Positions 35,886 through 47,792 are shown, numbered from the stretch's first letter. The stretch is DNA of 64,000 bases from Sweltsa coloradensis (GCA_024449915.1 JAMZAV010001841.1:58465-122464); one strand, 5' to 3'. The notes: generated from the letters alone by a model not told the origin. Made by a program: numbers and translations.

Positions 35886-37401
35886 TCGGGTTTGGTAATT
35901 AAGTATGCCTAATTAAGTGGGATTTCAACTGAGCTGTTCCAGCATTGGGTATTGAGAAGACATCATGTGACTGAAATCAAAGTTTTTACATTGGATTTGC
36001 TACATAATTAAACTTGATGCCTAAGTGGTTGGGACAATTTTTGCCTTTGTGTAAATCTTAATGACACCGTATGTATATGCAGCCTGTTGATGTAGGTATG
36101 TATTTGACTGAGTACTATTTAAAACAATTAATTTTCTGCTAAAAGAGGAATAACAAATTTCTCCTTGATATATCTACTACATAACATGTTTGCTTATTAC
36201 TAAATTTGTAGTAACTGGTAATTTTTAGCTACTCAATTAACGTAATGAGTGCAATGCTTAAACAAATGTGGTAACTCTTCTATTGGCAAATGTCGACAAC
36301 AACTATAAAAGAAAACTGTAAAATTGATCTAGATAATGTCTACAGTGGCATAACCTATAGGTCTATGTATATTAAAAAGAGACTACAGATAACCTTATTT
36401 TGTGTCAGTCAGTGACGGCTCAGTGACAAAGGCTCAACAAGATTGATGAGGCTGGATGCTTAAATTTAAAAAAATCATAGAATATAATTAGTCCCTTTTG
36501 TATTAAAAAAAAATGGTATTATGCATTTGGAACTGATACGACGATGCTCCGGCTCGTGACTAATAAGCAGCAATAATAACACACCCTTACATTAATTAGA
36601 GCCTGTTAATGTTATATATAAAAATATACATATGTATATGCATACGGTCTACCCTTCCATATTTATTCTGACAACATGATTGCCGATGATATTAAAATCA
36701 AACAATTTAAAGTTCTACTCACTAGCTTGCCGGTTGCGAGTGACTTTTGATAGGTTGCGAATAAACTTTTCTTACTTCAGAAAGTACTTTTTCACTCATC
36801 ACTTGTAAAAATGATGGGATTCTTGTAGGGTTGTTAGCATGCAAGAAAAAAACTTGCTTCTGCAAACAGTATAATATCCTTAAATCTGCACAATTCGAGG
36901 CATCAAAAAGATAGTTAGGGACATGTGTTAGAAAAACATTTGCTTGTGTAACAAACGGAAGTTCAACGGATTTTTCCAAATGAAGCTAATAACAATACTC
37001 CTATTAAAACTTGAATTATGATGAGGAACAACTTCGTTTTTCTCAACTGATAAGCCGCCACTGGAGTCATGCCAAAATGTTTTGGCATAAGTAAAACCGT
37101 ACACACTTAATTAAACAAAGTGAAGTAAAAAACTAAGTATTACTGGTATCTAAAAGACTTAAAAGACAACAAGAAACTGCCATCATCTGCGACACTATCA
37201 ACTGTCAATAGATAAGCAGACGATCAAATAGTTCCATATTAAAAAGTTGACTTCACTTAACCACAATTCTTATGAAAAGTGTAGTAGTAGATAATTACTG
37301 CAGTGCTCAAGTTGTAACTCTTAGTAAAGCTATGTGAAATACAAACTCCTCAAGACGAAAGCGAGTTGTGACGAGGTGTGTTGTACTTGTAGTTGCTGTT
37401 G
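35886..37401. other. Presumed 3' UTR and flank of the KLF gene
   Basis: Downstream of the KLF stop codon on the minus strand. An 85-codon minus-strand ORF at 36722-36979 has no recognisable domain. The poly(A) site was not located. Confidence 0.35.
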
Positions 37402-37537
37402 TTAAGGAGATGGCATCGAGTCAGAGAGGACTTCGGATGGCGTTCCTTCACTCGAATTAATAGAGAAGGCTTTGTTTGGAGCTCGGCGTTGGCGCAAAAC
37501 TGAGGCATCAAAGTTGGGGTGACGGCGTGCATGCTTG
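37402..37537 (-). CDS. KLF last exon: end of zinc finger 3 and C-terminal tail
   Basis: Follows minus-strand acceptor GTTACAG. Encodes [20 protein letters not shown] and a Ser/Pro-rich tail ending SDSMPSP, then TAA at 37404-37402. It is missing from simple ORF scans because it has no internal start at its head. The KHARRH pair supplies the two zinc-binding His of finger 3. Confidence 0.88.
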
Positions 37538-40467
37538 CTGTAACACAAAAAGTTTGAATACTGAATTAGTACACGTTATCAGTTCTACATGCTTGGAACA
37601 GCTTGTTCAGAAGTTGTTATTATTGTTTTAATGGATGTATTTAATATGCACCTGCATTAACAATTAATATTCATTGGTCAAGTGTTATTGCAAGCTAATT
37701 ATTAATATACTGACAGGGAATGAAAATAATATAATAATTAGGTATACATATTTGGATAATATAAGATTATTCAACCGTGTTTTTCTATTTTCTCAAATAT
37801 GCCACCAAGTTGGTATTAGAAAATCAAAACTATTGTTTTCTAAATTTTCTGATCGGGCACACGGCAAATATCACCTTTTCAAAATAATTTCCAACTTCAA
37901 TTCGCCCAAGCACAATATTCAACGTAGGTACCGGTACCTGTGATTTTGTGACATTAATTTTCAACTGGTTTTCTAGAGGCTGACTGAAAGAAAAAAGTTT
38001 CTTTTACAATTGTCTTTCCTGCAATTTTTTTGTTTGGCGGTATTTTGTACCGATTTGTTGTGTTGTGTGATGTGCATTTTTCACTGTATATCAAATTTAT
38101 GTGCCTATAACTAAACCTCTGCATTCTGCAGCGAAGCCTGGTTTGCTTGAACTCAATCCAAAATGCACATCAATACATTTTTCATTATTAGTTATCGAAA
38201 TGGTAATGTCATTATCGAATCAATATTATCGATGTTACCATTAAAAAATTCAAGCCTGTTCTGACATAGATGGAATTTCAAATGTGGTAAATGAAATTCA
38301 AAACAATATAATCTCATGCCACTCGCTGCCTCGTCCTGTCTGTGTTTTTGCCTTCCGCTATCGGCCAAGTTGAATAAATCTTGAGTAAGACACCTTGTGA
38401 CCTATCTCTGTCTGTCCAAACGGGAAATACGAATTACGTGTTTCGGGTCATTTTAACTAGTAATTATTTATATTTTGATTATTGATAATGACTTTTGATT
38501 ACCGACTATCAAGATTTTATCCAATATTAATTATTGTGTGCATGCATCCCTAGCCTACATGGAGTCTTTCACCAAGTACAAAATAAACATGATAGGATTT
38601 TAATTTCAAAGTAATCAATGAAACAATGATACGAATGCATTAAAAACAGTTAATGGTTGGTAATTTGAGATATTATTGAATGGTAGGCTATGTTCATAAA
38701 TATTAAGAAAAAAAGCAGTCCAATAGGTAAAATAATACTATAATGTTGAGTTGAGACACAGTTGTAACAAAAAATATTTTGTTTTGCTATATTCTACTTT
38801 AAAAGAAACAACACTAGCTAACTAAAAGAAGCTAAAGGGGCAAAGCAAAATATGAATATGGACAGGCTAATTTTTAATATTCTACTGGTTCTTATTCTAG
38901 GAAGTTCACTTCTGTGATGACAGATACTTATACTACACACACACATACAAAAACTTGTAAAAAAAAAACAAAACAGTCAAGCCTTACACACTCGCTTACA
39001 CACTCACAAGCATTTAGACCTAAAAGAAGAGTCAAGCTCATGTAGGCCAACCTTTCTACATTTGCACAATCTTAATACATTCATTCACTTTGCATTGTAA
39101 ATTGTGACTGCATCCTTGCAAAGCTTGGCAATATTTTATTTGCAACTACTAGTATTGCTTTTAAATATGATAAGAGTTTGTTCAAAATTATTCTGCCAAA
39201 CTTTAAAAGGATGTAGTCAAGGGGAAAGTGAATGAATGTATTAAAAGTGCACAAATGTAGAAGGGAACATGAGCTTGGCCTTTCTGTTTACCAATTTTTG
39301 AATGTGTATGATCTCATTAATTTTTTAAGTTCCAATGTAAAATTTATGATTGCATTGCCATGGTATTACCAACTAACAATATAATAATGTAGAATAATGC
39401 AACACCCTCCCCAACACTTGTTTTTTCATACATTGTAGAAGATTGTATTGTCTAAAGTTACATTATCTAGGTGCCCGTTAGGGCGCCACAGCCAAGCCAC
39501 GGCCACGGTGTGCTAACACACTCGAGCTCCTTATACAGCAAGCCAAGGTGGGGTGTTTTCGAGGTGTCACCCAGTCAACATGAAAAGTGTTATGAACTTA
39601 AAAACTGTCATAATCGGGGGGATTTAGGTTTCTGGTGAAAAAATGGGTAGATGTAAAGCTACTACTTGATACTATCACTACTAAGTACTAGGCTACAACT
39701 GACTAATTCGTCAATTTCAATTGATTCTGACCAAACAGGCGAGGCTAAAACGTTCATATTTTACAAGGATATTAAGGTAATAGTGATAAAGTGCCTTTTG
39801 AAACAAAAAGTTAAAAAAAGTTAGCTGGCATGCATCGAAATAAAGGTCTAAATTTTTTAATAAAGCCTTTTAAAGGTATAATAAGTTAAGTAACTAGACA
39901 ATAATCACCTACAATGCGTACAAAAAGCAAGTCTTTGGGCCACGCAATTACAACTTTATTAAAATTATTCGATTTTTGCAAAAATAATTTTACAATGGAA
40001 GTTGAAAAAGTAATGAGATTCCATGTAAACAAAAAAAACTTTAACATACTCAATAAAGTAATGACATTTTCGATTCTTGGCTTGGCCCTACTTTTAGATC
40101 TCATTCTTTGGTGCGTGTAAGATTTGGTTGTATTTTTACAAGTTTTTGTAACATGGTAATAATAAGTAAATATTTAAATGCATAATTATTAATCAGAGAA
40201 GACTGAGACTCCCCTCACTTCTTGTCTTCTGTGTTCCCAATGACTTTTTGGATGAATGTACAACGTTTAAGACCGAGGTGCTGGAGGAGCTCAAGCTAAG
40301 AAGTAAAAGATCGTACCTGAGGTGGTCGCTGCGCATGAACTTCTTATTGCAGACCGGACAGGAGAAGTTCTTTTCCCCGGTATGTGTGCGAGTGTGTCGA
40401 GCCAGCTCGTCCGACCGAGCGAACCTCTTCCCACATCCTTGCCAGGAGCACGGGAACGGTCGTTCAC
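37402..40467 (-). CDS. Kruppel-like transcription factor, KLF9/13/16 group (last two coding exons)
   Basis: Exons 40467-40317 and 37537-37402 on the minus strand encode the second and third C2H2 zinc fingers and the C-terminus. Finger 2 is CSWQGC...[14 protein letters not shown] (C-x4-C, H-x3-H). It is joined by the TGEK linker to finger 3, [21 protein letters not shown]. The fingers bind GC/CACCC boxes in the nucleus, and the contact residues RSDELAR and RSDHLSK are intact. The tail [13 protein letters not shown]...SDSMPSP resembles vertebrate KLF13/16 (KHARRH-x-NF...QRR...SSP). Splice sites: TTGCTTGCAG before the first exon, CAG|GTACGA after it, GTTACAG before the second. The AG|C junction makes the Ser of DHLSKH. 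Finger 1 and the N-terminal regulatory region should lie at higher coordinates; I did not find them in the window. The group assignment rests on recalled sequences. Confidence 0.9.
38163..38552. mobile_element. TAGGGATGCA element, copy 2 (inverted, in KLF intron)
   Basis: Reverse-orientation relative of 28613-29038: ATGCACATCAATAC at the left, CTCATGCCACTCGCTGCC and GACACCTTGTGAC in the middle, and GTGCATGCATCCCTA at the right. The left tip is truncated or decayed. Confidence 0.7.
39715..40035 (+). repeat. Fragment of Helitron-like family A (in KLF intron)
   Basis: Shares GATTCTGACCAAACAGG, GTGCCTTTTGAAACAAAAAG, AATCACCTACAATGCGTAC and AAGTAATGAGATTCCA with the copies at 16820-17472 and 20604-22112. 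Neither end is present. Confidence 0.6.
40317..40467 (-). CDS. KLF exon: zinc finger 2 and most of zinc finger 3
   Basis: 151 bp between minus-strand AG (TTGCTTGCAG) and GT (GTACGATC). The frame is [20 protein letters not shown] ... [18 protein letters not shown]. The upstream MLA and downstream YDLLL... of the raw ORF are intron. Confidence 0.92.
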
Positions 40468-41157
40468 CTGCAAGCAACGCAAAACACAGTGTTACTTAAA
40501 ACCCAGATCTGCATTAGATTTTGTGTTCATCAAAATATTTCTATTGGATTAAAAAAAAAATTGCAAATTCAAACATTTGGCCTTCCCCTGGCTTTTTTCC
40601 AGAAAGTCGAAAATATATAGTTTGGCCTGGGCAAGAGAACATCAAATTACAACCTGGTATACTATGCCTTATGATATTGATTTGTTGTATGTTTTGCTTG
40701 GTCAATTAAAAGCAATGATAAGGAGTTTTAAGGAGCTGCTGTAAAATTTGGCCGTTTTTCTATTCATTGACTAGTAATTTAATTAGCTATTCCAAAATGC
40801 ATCATTGCCCATAATGGACAATAAATATATGAGCATAATAAATTGTTTTAAAAATAAATCCACATTTATAATTATTATGTCACACAATTGGGTGATTAAT
40901 CAGAGCAAATGATTATTGCTTAATACACTACTAACTATTAATATTCTCAGCCAACCCGGGTCACATTTTGTATAGTTACATCAAGAAAATGTAAGACTGA
41001 AATACATATTGTATTTCTATCATAACAAATAAGTATAATTAAAAAAAAAGTATTTAGATTCTGTCAAAACGGTCCAAAATACAAAAATAAGTCTGCATTA
41101 ATTTTTCTGTCTCATAGTGATTTATATTAAAATGCAAAAAAACATGCTATGATAGGG
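40468..41157. other. KLF intron or flank, no feature seen
   Basis: AT-rich; ORFs at 40248-40709 on the plus strand are shadows of the KLF exon or chance. Confidence 0.4.
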
Positions 41158-43176
41158 CAGCCACTCCGGCTCGTCACGGATGTTACATTTCACTCTTTAT
41201 ATAGCTAAAAATCTTAAATTAACTAATTAATTGTAATGTTTTATACTGAGACAATTGTGTTTACACACTACCTACCATAAGGTGAAAAAGATTTTTAAAT
41301 GAATTGTAATTTTTCGATATATTGAGTGAAATGTGGTGTCACGGATGTTACATTGTTTGGGAAGTGGATCCCGGATCATCATCGAAAGATAGAAAATTCA
41401 GGTCCCTGGCCCAGACAGCTACATTTCCATATACATAGAGCTTATCCATGAAAGATGAACCCTTATAATCACCCATTCATTGTTTTAAAAATAAATTATA
41501 TTAATTGTTATGATTTTTTGTGTGCGTCACGGATGTTACAATGATTTTTGTCACGGATGTTACACACACTTTGCCTTGCCAGTTTCTAGCCATTTTCAAT
41601 TTATATTACTATGTTATTCTTAGTTACAAATTCAAGCATTCCTTATCTATACTATCTAAATTTTTTGGGTTCAAAATAAAATTGTAAAATAAAATAAATG
41701 CGATGTTAAGGAGTTGCTGAGGCTGGCGGGGAGACAAGTTTAGACGCTAGCATTCTGTTTTTTTTTCGGGTAAACGGTTTATAACACTGTTATCAAATTT
41801 CACGCTATTGGTAATAAAGAATAAATCTATGCTATCCAGTAGGCCTACGTGTATTTCTAAATTACCTAATTCATTGATTTTGAATTAAAATTTAGTGAAA
41901 TCACCGAAATTTTCTCCATTTTGGTCAACTTTGAGAATTTATTCCAAGTAAACAGATTTTTTTAACTCAAATTTGCAAACTGGATATCAACGTTTAAATC
42001 AATGTGAATGCGTAGATTAATTTGTTTTTATCCTAAGATATACGGTTTGGTGGGAATTTCCAGAATTGGAGTCCTTGTTTTGGATTTCTTTTTTTCACGT
42101 TTTGGACTTAGGCCTATGCCTCGCAATGGATCTTTAAGGCTTAATTATTGCAACCAATTGCGGATATAAATATAAATGTACTTAAATAACATCCATGCAA
42201 AATTTGGTAATGATATTACCAACCGTTCAGCAGAAATCATCAACACCTGAGTGCGCGCATTTGAGTTGGGCAAAGCTTGGCTCTTAACTCTTTTAACGTA
42301 TTTCCTTTACATAATATAATTACAGTTTTCCAATATGTTATGTTTTATAAATGTTTACATAAACTTACAAATAGGTAGGGTAGTGCTGTTTTTATAATAA
42401 TACAAACTTTTACAAACATGTAATAGGCTACAAATACTATCGAAGTTTGAAATAACAGTGACAAGGACCAACATTTCCCGTATTAAAAATCTAGACAAGA
42501 AAAAGATTAGGCTACACATCAGCAATTTTATTTTTAAATAAACCCCTTCAATACAATTGATTGATCATATTTCAAGTGAGTAATCACATCGCAATCTTTC
42601 AACAACATCCGCGACATGTAACATCCGTGACACGTAACATCCGTGACAATGTAACATCCGTGACACTATTTCTCAGAAATGTTTAAAGTTATGAACACTT
42701 AAAAAATGTTAAAGGTTAGCCTACAAGTACATTGTCAACATCACCAACTTGTAGCAAAATATAAGAACTATTATATACCAAAAAACAACTTATTTGCCTT
42801 TATTGTCACGGATGTTACATCACAAACATGATTACATTATTCATTAATAAATGGTGTGATATAATTACTTAAAGACTTGAAATTCACAGTTTAGATTCTT
42901 CACACATGACCTTAACTTATGAACTGCTTAAAATGGAGGTACCAGCTGATTCTTTAGAACACCAGGCTGCCAACTTTTTGTAAAAAATCATCTTCCACTT
43001 ACACCAACAAAAGCTATAATTTCAATGGCAAATACAGATTATAGTTATTTAACAAAAAAAAACTATTTTTGGTTTCATAAAATTACATGCATTATCTTTC
43101 AAATAGTAAAAACATTTTTTTTAAATTTAATTTTTTTAATTTTTTGTACTTTTCCCCTTTTGAGCCGGAGTGGCTG
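41158..43176. mobile_element. 2-kb terminal-inverted-repeat element with repeated 15-mer
   Basis: Perfect 15-bp inverted ends, CAGCCACTCCGGCTC and GAGCCGGAGTGGCTG, each beside AGGG (possibly a 4-bp target duplication). The interior carries GTCACGGATGTTACA at 41173, 41338, 41526, 41550 and 42805. Its complement is at 42617, 42634 (first base differs) and 42650, and a degenerate copy is near 42604. The motif thus points inward from the left end and mostly the other way near the right end. There is no ORF. Subterminal motif arrays of this kind often bind transposase (general knowledge). The superfamily is not identified. Confidence 0.78.
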
Positions 43177-44002
43177 AGGGGTAAACGGACAATTAAACAT
43201 TCATATAGAATTTTGTCTTATTGCGTGCTAAACTGAAAACATTAATATCAATCCCTCTTCTTCAAAGTATAAACTACAAAACCCGAAAAACAATTTAATA
43301 TTTATTTAATTTGATATCACTTATCAGGTACGACTTTGCTTGCTTATTACATTACATTTACATGAGCGTGCGTCGCAGGTAGGCGTAGGACTAGAACTTT
43401 TGAGATTTCAAACAATCCTTGAACTTGCATCAAAATCGGAGTAGCGTTTGTCCAGTAGAGTGAAAAATTAACAAAACAAGCGAGCTTTTTCTAGAGATAG
43501 TAGCAATTATATTGTGTTTGCTGAGTCCAATCAATAACAGACAGTATTATTAACAACGGTATTATACACCAGTCAGATCGAATATTACGTGCCGGTATAC
43601 GGGTACACAAATCAAGTATACAAGGCACTAGCCGCCATGCAGAAGCATCATTGATGAGTGTGCGCGATGCTGCTAGGGGTAATCGCGAGGGTGACGGTCC
43701 AACCCCCTTGCGTCGCTGGTCACGTGGGCTGGGGTGTTGGCCAAGGCTGGTGCAACACTAGTGCAACGCATCGATCGCCCCCCCGTGACAGGCAACCCAA
43801 CTAACTCGGATGCTGCGCGGGCTGCCTACCAGACCCCTACCTACCGTGGGCCGACCACGGTTGATGCAGTGACGGTCGGACGAACGTGAATACGATCCGT
43901 TTGGCCACAAGCAGTGCCATGAGAAATTATTAAATTCGCACCTTCACTTTGCACTTCGCACCTATCTCAATGACCGGGAAGAAGAAACTCAGCATACCAT
44001 AA
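43177..44002. other. Intergenic DNA with a GC-rich patch
   Basis: About 43640-43920 is clearly more GC- and CpG-rich than its surroundings. It could be a CpG island of an unseen first exon or another GC-rich repeat. No exon is recognisable on either strand. Confidence 0.35.
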
Positions 44003-45450
44003 TTGGATGAGCGAAGCGAAGACTTCAATTTCACTGACCCTCCAAAAAATTTAGCTCGTTTTTTTTTCTGTTCGCACGATTCCGGGCAAACGGCATAAGC
44101 GATCTTGATGAAAATTTAAGGGGACCTTCGAAATCTCTGAACTTAGACGTGCCACGTTTTTGGGTACAATCGAAGAAATATTTCTCATGAATATCGAACT
44201 TTTAACGATTTTTAGTGCGATATTTTCGTGACATTTGGGCGGATTGGGCCGATTCTGACCAAACGGGTGGGGCTACAAAGTTCATATTTTACATGTACAT
44301 TAAGGTTATGGTGATGTAGTACCTTGTAAAAAAAAAGTTGAAAAAGGTAACCAGAATCCATGGAATAAACGTTCTTTTACGATTTTTTTCGATTTTTAGT
44401 GCGATATTTTCGTGACATTTGGGCCGATTCTGACCAAACGGGTGGGGCTACAACGTTCATATTTCACATGGACATTAAGGTTATGGTGATGTAGTACATT
44501 TTGAAAGAAAAAGTTGAAAAAAATTAGCCAGAATCCATAGAATAAAGGTTTTAATATGAGTTTTTTTGAGGTTTATAATTAAGCGAGCGAAGCGAGCGTT
44601 TACATTTTGACTCTGCCGGAAAAATTAGTCACTGGTTTTGTTTTTTGTTTTTTTGGTTGTTTTTTTGTTTTTTTTGGTTTTTTGTTTTTTTGTTTGTTTT
44701 TTTGTATGTCTCGCCATAACGTTCGAACGGAGGCTCGGATCGAGTTGAAATTTTGACCATCCACAAGCTTTATTCTCGATTGAATGCCATTAGTTTTGTG
44801 GCAAAATCGTTCAAAAAGTTTAAAAAGTTACATTAAAGTTAATCGAAAGTTTTTTTTCCAAACTAACCGGCGACAAAATCTGAGATAGCCAAATCATTTA
44901 GAATGTCCGTCCGGTCAAGAATATGTAAATTTTATTTTGATCCGATAAGTAGTGTAGATGGAAATTACATTATAACAAAAGTAACGTTGCCATGGCAACG
45001 AAAAGACGCGCGAAGTTTCTATCTAATACACTGCCACCTAGAAGTAATCAAAATACTTTCGAGAAAGCAGTCTATTATTTGTCACCAAAGAGTTTAAATA
45101 CTTTTCCCAAGGAGTCAAGGTCTTCTAGATGGCGGTGGATTTTATCCACAAAGTAAAGGTTTTTACACACGGGTTTACCAAATACCTTGGCAATAATAAA
45201 TAATATTGGAAACGCAAACGCCATAAATTTTATGTGCAATGTGGGTCTAGCAGCTATAGCACGTGCTCGCTTATCAACGCGTCCAACTGAGCGTTTCCTA
45301 GTAACAATTAACAAGTAACAATAGAAACTCGACAACAATCACCTACAATGCATTCAAAAAGCACTTGCAAAGGAAAAGTGGTCCAACGCAAACTAAAAAC
45401 TTACAAAAAATCCCATCCATCAACGCGGCGGGACTTAAGCGTTTTCCTAG
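44003..45450 (+). mobile_element. Helitron-like element, family A, interrupted by a family B copy
   Basis: 5' end TTGGATGAGCGAAGCGAAG after host A. The family A blocks run to 44578. After the nested element (44579-45301) the family A sequence continues with AATAGAAACTCGACA and CAATCACCTACAATGC. It ends with hairpin AACGC...GCGTT, TTC and CTAG at 45447-45450, then T. The two halves together are about 725 bp, as in other family A copies. A ~178-bp internal segment (GCGATATTTTCGTGACATTT...) is duplicated at about 44218 and 44400. Confidence 0.7.
44579..45301 (+). mobile_element. Helitron-like element, family B, copy 1 (nested)
   Basis: Begins TTAAGCGAGCGAAGCGAGCG after host A. It has CTGCCGGAAAAATTAG, a T/G-rich tract and ATCGAGTTGAAATTTTGACC. 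It ends AACGCGTCCAACTGAGCGTT (5-bp hairpin), TC and CTAG, then T. Nearly the same sequence is at 45725-46448. No protein-coding content. Confidence 0.72.
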
Positions 45451-45508
45451 TATAATATAATACCTAGAGGCTTGAAATGATGGACAACTGTAAAAATAAA
45501 ACATGCGA

Positions 45509-45590
45509 TGCCTTATGCGGGATCAAACCCACATCCTCGTAGAGCGATACGCTTCGGACCAATCGTATGTGGCCACCGCGAACGGCATGC
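45509..45590 (-). repeat. tRNA-like SINE head, copy 2
   Basis: GCCTTATGCGGGATCAAACC and GAGCGATACGCTTCGGACCA match the head at 35790-35885 in the same orientation. Confidence 0.5.
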
Positions 45591-45647
45591 CACATACATA
45601 ATAGTCATATGACATAGCATATGTATCTACGGTACCTATACAAAGTT

Positions 45648-45649
45648 TG

Positions 45650-45724
<75 letters not shown>
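45648..45724. repeat. (ATT)n microsatellite, left part
   Basis: About 25 ATT repeats, broken at 45724 by the family B element and continuing beyond it at 46449. Confidence 0.9.
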
Positions 45725-45726
<2 letters not shown>

Positions 45727-46448
45727 TAAGCGAGCGAAGGGAGCGTTTCCATTTGACTCTGCCGGAAAAATTAGTCACTGGTTTTGTTTTTTTTTTTGTT
45801 TGTTTGTTTGTTTGTTTGTTTGTTTGTTTGTTTTTTTTTTTTTTTTTTTTTGTTTGTTGTATGTCTCGCCATACGTTCTGAACGGAGGCTCGGATCGAGT
45901 TGAAATTTTGACCATCCGCAAGCTTCGTTCTCGATTGAATGCCATTAGTTTTGTGGCAAAATCGTTCAAAAAGTTAAAAAGTTACATTAAAGTTAATCGA
46001 AAGTTTTTTTCTAAAACTTAACGGGGGACAAAATCTGAGATAGCCAAATCATTTAGAATGTCCGTCCGGTCACGAATATGTTAATTTTATTTTGATCCGA
46101 TAAGTAGTGTAAATGGAAATTACATTATAACAAAAGTAACGTTGCCATGGCAACGAAAAGACGCGCGAAGTTTCTAATGCACTGCCACCTAGAAGTAATC
46201 AAAATACTTTCGAGGAAGCAGTCTATTATTTGTCAACAAATAGTTTTCCCAAGGAGTCAAGGTCCTCTAGATGGCGGTGGATTTTATTCACGGGTTTACC
46301 CAAATACCTTGGCAATAATAAATAATATTGGAAACATGGCCCTGTGGACAGCGAACGTCGCAAATTTTAAAATTTAAAAAAATGTGCAATGTGGGTCTAG
46401 CTATAGCACGTGCTCGCTTATCAACGCGTCCAACTGAGCGTTTCCTAG
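45725..46448 (+). mobile_element. Helitron-like element, family B, copy 2 (in microsatellite)
   Basis: Close relative of 44579-45301 over its whole length, including the CCGGAAAAATTAG module, a longer T/TTTG tract, and the 3' hairpin plus CTAG at 46445-46448. Both flanks are ATT repeat sequence, so it inserted inside a microsatellite between A and T. Confidence 0.75.
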
Positions 46449-46451
46449 TTA

Positions 46452-46507
<56 letters not shown>
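46449..46507. repeat. (TTA)n microsatellite, right part
   Basis: TTATTATTTATTATTATTAT... directly after the CTAG end of the family B element; the same repeat as 45648-45724. Confidence 0.9.
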
Positions 46508-47066
46508 CATCGCATGGTGTTCCGAACCACCTTTGCTCTATCAGCGAGGTCAACATGGGATACGGGTAGTTTTACGCAAATGCTTTGTTTATTTATTCCA
46601 AGTTTGTTTTGGGGTTCATTCGCGACTCATAACAGCTAATGAAAGTGGTACCTTATCCTTCATTACCGCCCAAGTATCAAGCCGTCTGTTTTAGCTCCGT
46701 CGGCTATTATCAGCAACTGCAAGGCTCCACGACGTTGTATTGTATGTGGAAATGGAAATGAAATTCGTAGTCTTATTTGAAATAATTCGAGGGAAAGTGG
46801 AAGGTACATAATTATTATCATGATAACTAAAAAAACAACACGTTCTTTTTTGAGCATCATTTCCTCAAAAACATAATAATTACATAATGTATGTTTCGAT
46901 TGCACATATTTTGTAGATTTCCACACTAAAATCATCTGAGTAGATTCAATAGTAAAATTGCACTAATAGTTAGCAAAGGGATTGAAAATGAAGGTCATTA
47001 ATATTTTACAATGCCATATCATGCGTTTAACAGTAAGACTATTAGATATCTTGACGGTGGTTTAGA
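46508..47066. other. Intergenic DNA, no gene seen
   Basis: The minus-strand ORF 46663-46935 has no recognisable domain. Confidence 0.4.
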
Positions 47067-47074
47067 GTAATACT

Positions 47075-47784
47075 CATGGGCGCCCAAAGGAATTTTTGCA
47101 GGGAATGGGGCAAAAATTACAAATTTTGTACTTTTGTTGGGCAAGCACACGGGGTTTGGGATCAGTCCCCAAACCCCAAAACATTTTGAAAATGAGGTTT
47201 TTAAAATGCGTTTGGTGTGGGTTTTAGAAAAAAGTAGTGGGCTGAATACACAATACAAAAATTCCATAATTTTTGTGCAGTCGATACTCGGAACTAAACC
47301 TTCAAAATATTTTACCTATACCATTTGTTTGTCCTTTAGTCAAAGCGTTGAGTGACTCAAAGGCTTCAGATTCCCAACATTGAGTTAAACGGTTATTAGC
47401 TTTTTTGGCCACTAACATCATCTGACTTTACCCCACCTCACATCGTCGCTTTCGCAAGCATTTTATTGTGACGGTCAAAACTCGCATTATTCCATGGAGT
47501 GGTATTCTTTTCAAAACTCAAGACGAAATATTGCAGGTAAAAGACGCAATAAGCATCTCAGAAAATCAAAAAATCAGAAAATCAGAAAATCTCAGAAAAT
47601 TGTCAACCATTAAATTTAACAAACGCTCACTAGTAAAGACATCGACTTTCCATGCACATTTTAAATATTAGGCCTACAAGTTTAATCATAAATCCACACA
47701 TCAAATGAGGGCAAATTAGCACTTCTGCTTGCTCGGGGCCAGGGGTGGCAACTGCCCCCTTGCCTCCTCCTACGGGCGCCCATG
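47075..47784. mobile_element. hAT-like element with 8-bp target duplication
   Basis: Perfect 11-bp inverted ends CATGGGCGCCC and GGGCGCCCATG, with the direct repeat GTAATACT immediately outside (47067-47074 and 47785-47792). The 8-bp duplication fits hAT. The 710-bp interior contains no transposase; the ORFs across it are short and unrecognised. Confidence 0.85.
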
Positions 47785-47792
47785 GTAATACT

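Noticed and set aside
36722..36979. 85-codon minus-strand ORF downstream of the KLF stop
   Set aside because: No recognisable domain, and located where the KLF 3' UTR is expected.
45621..46021. ORFs with long Tyr or Leu runs
   Set aside because: Translation of the ATT microsatellite and the T-rich tract of a Helitron-like element.
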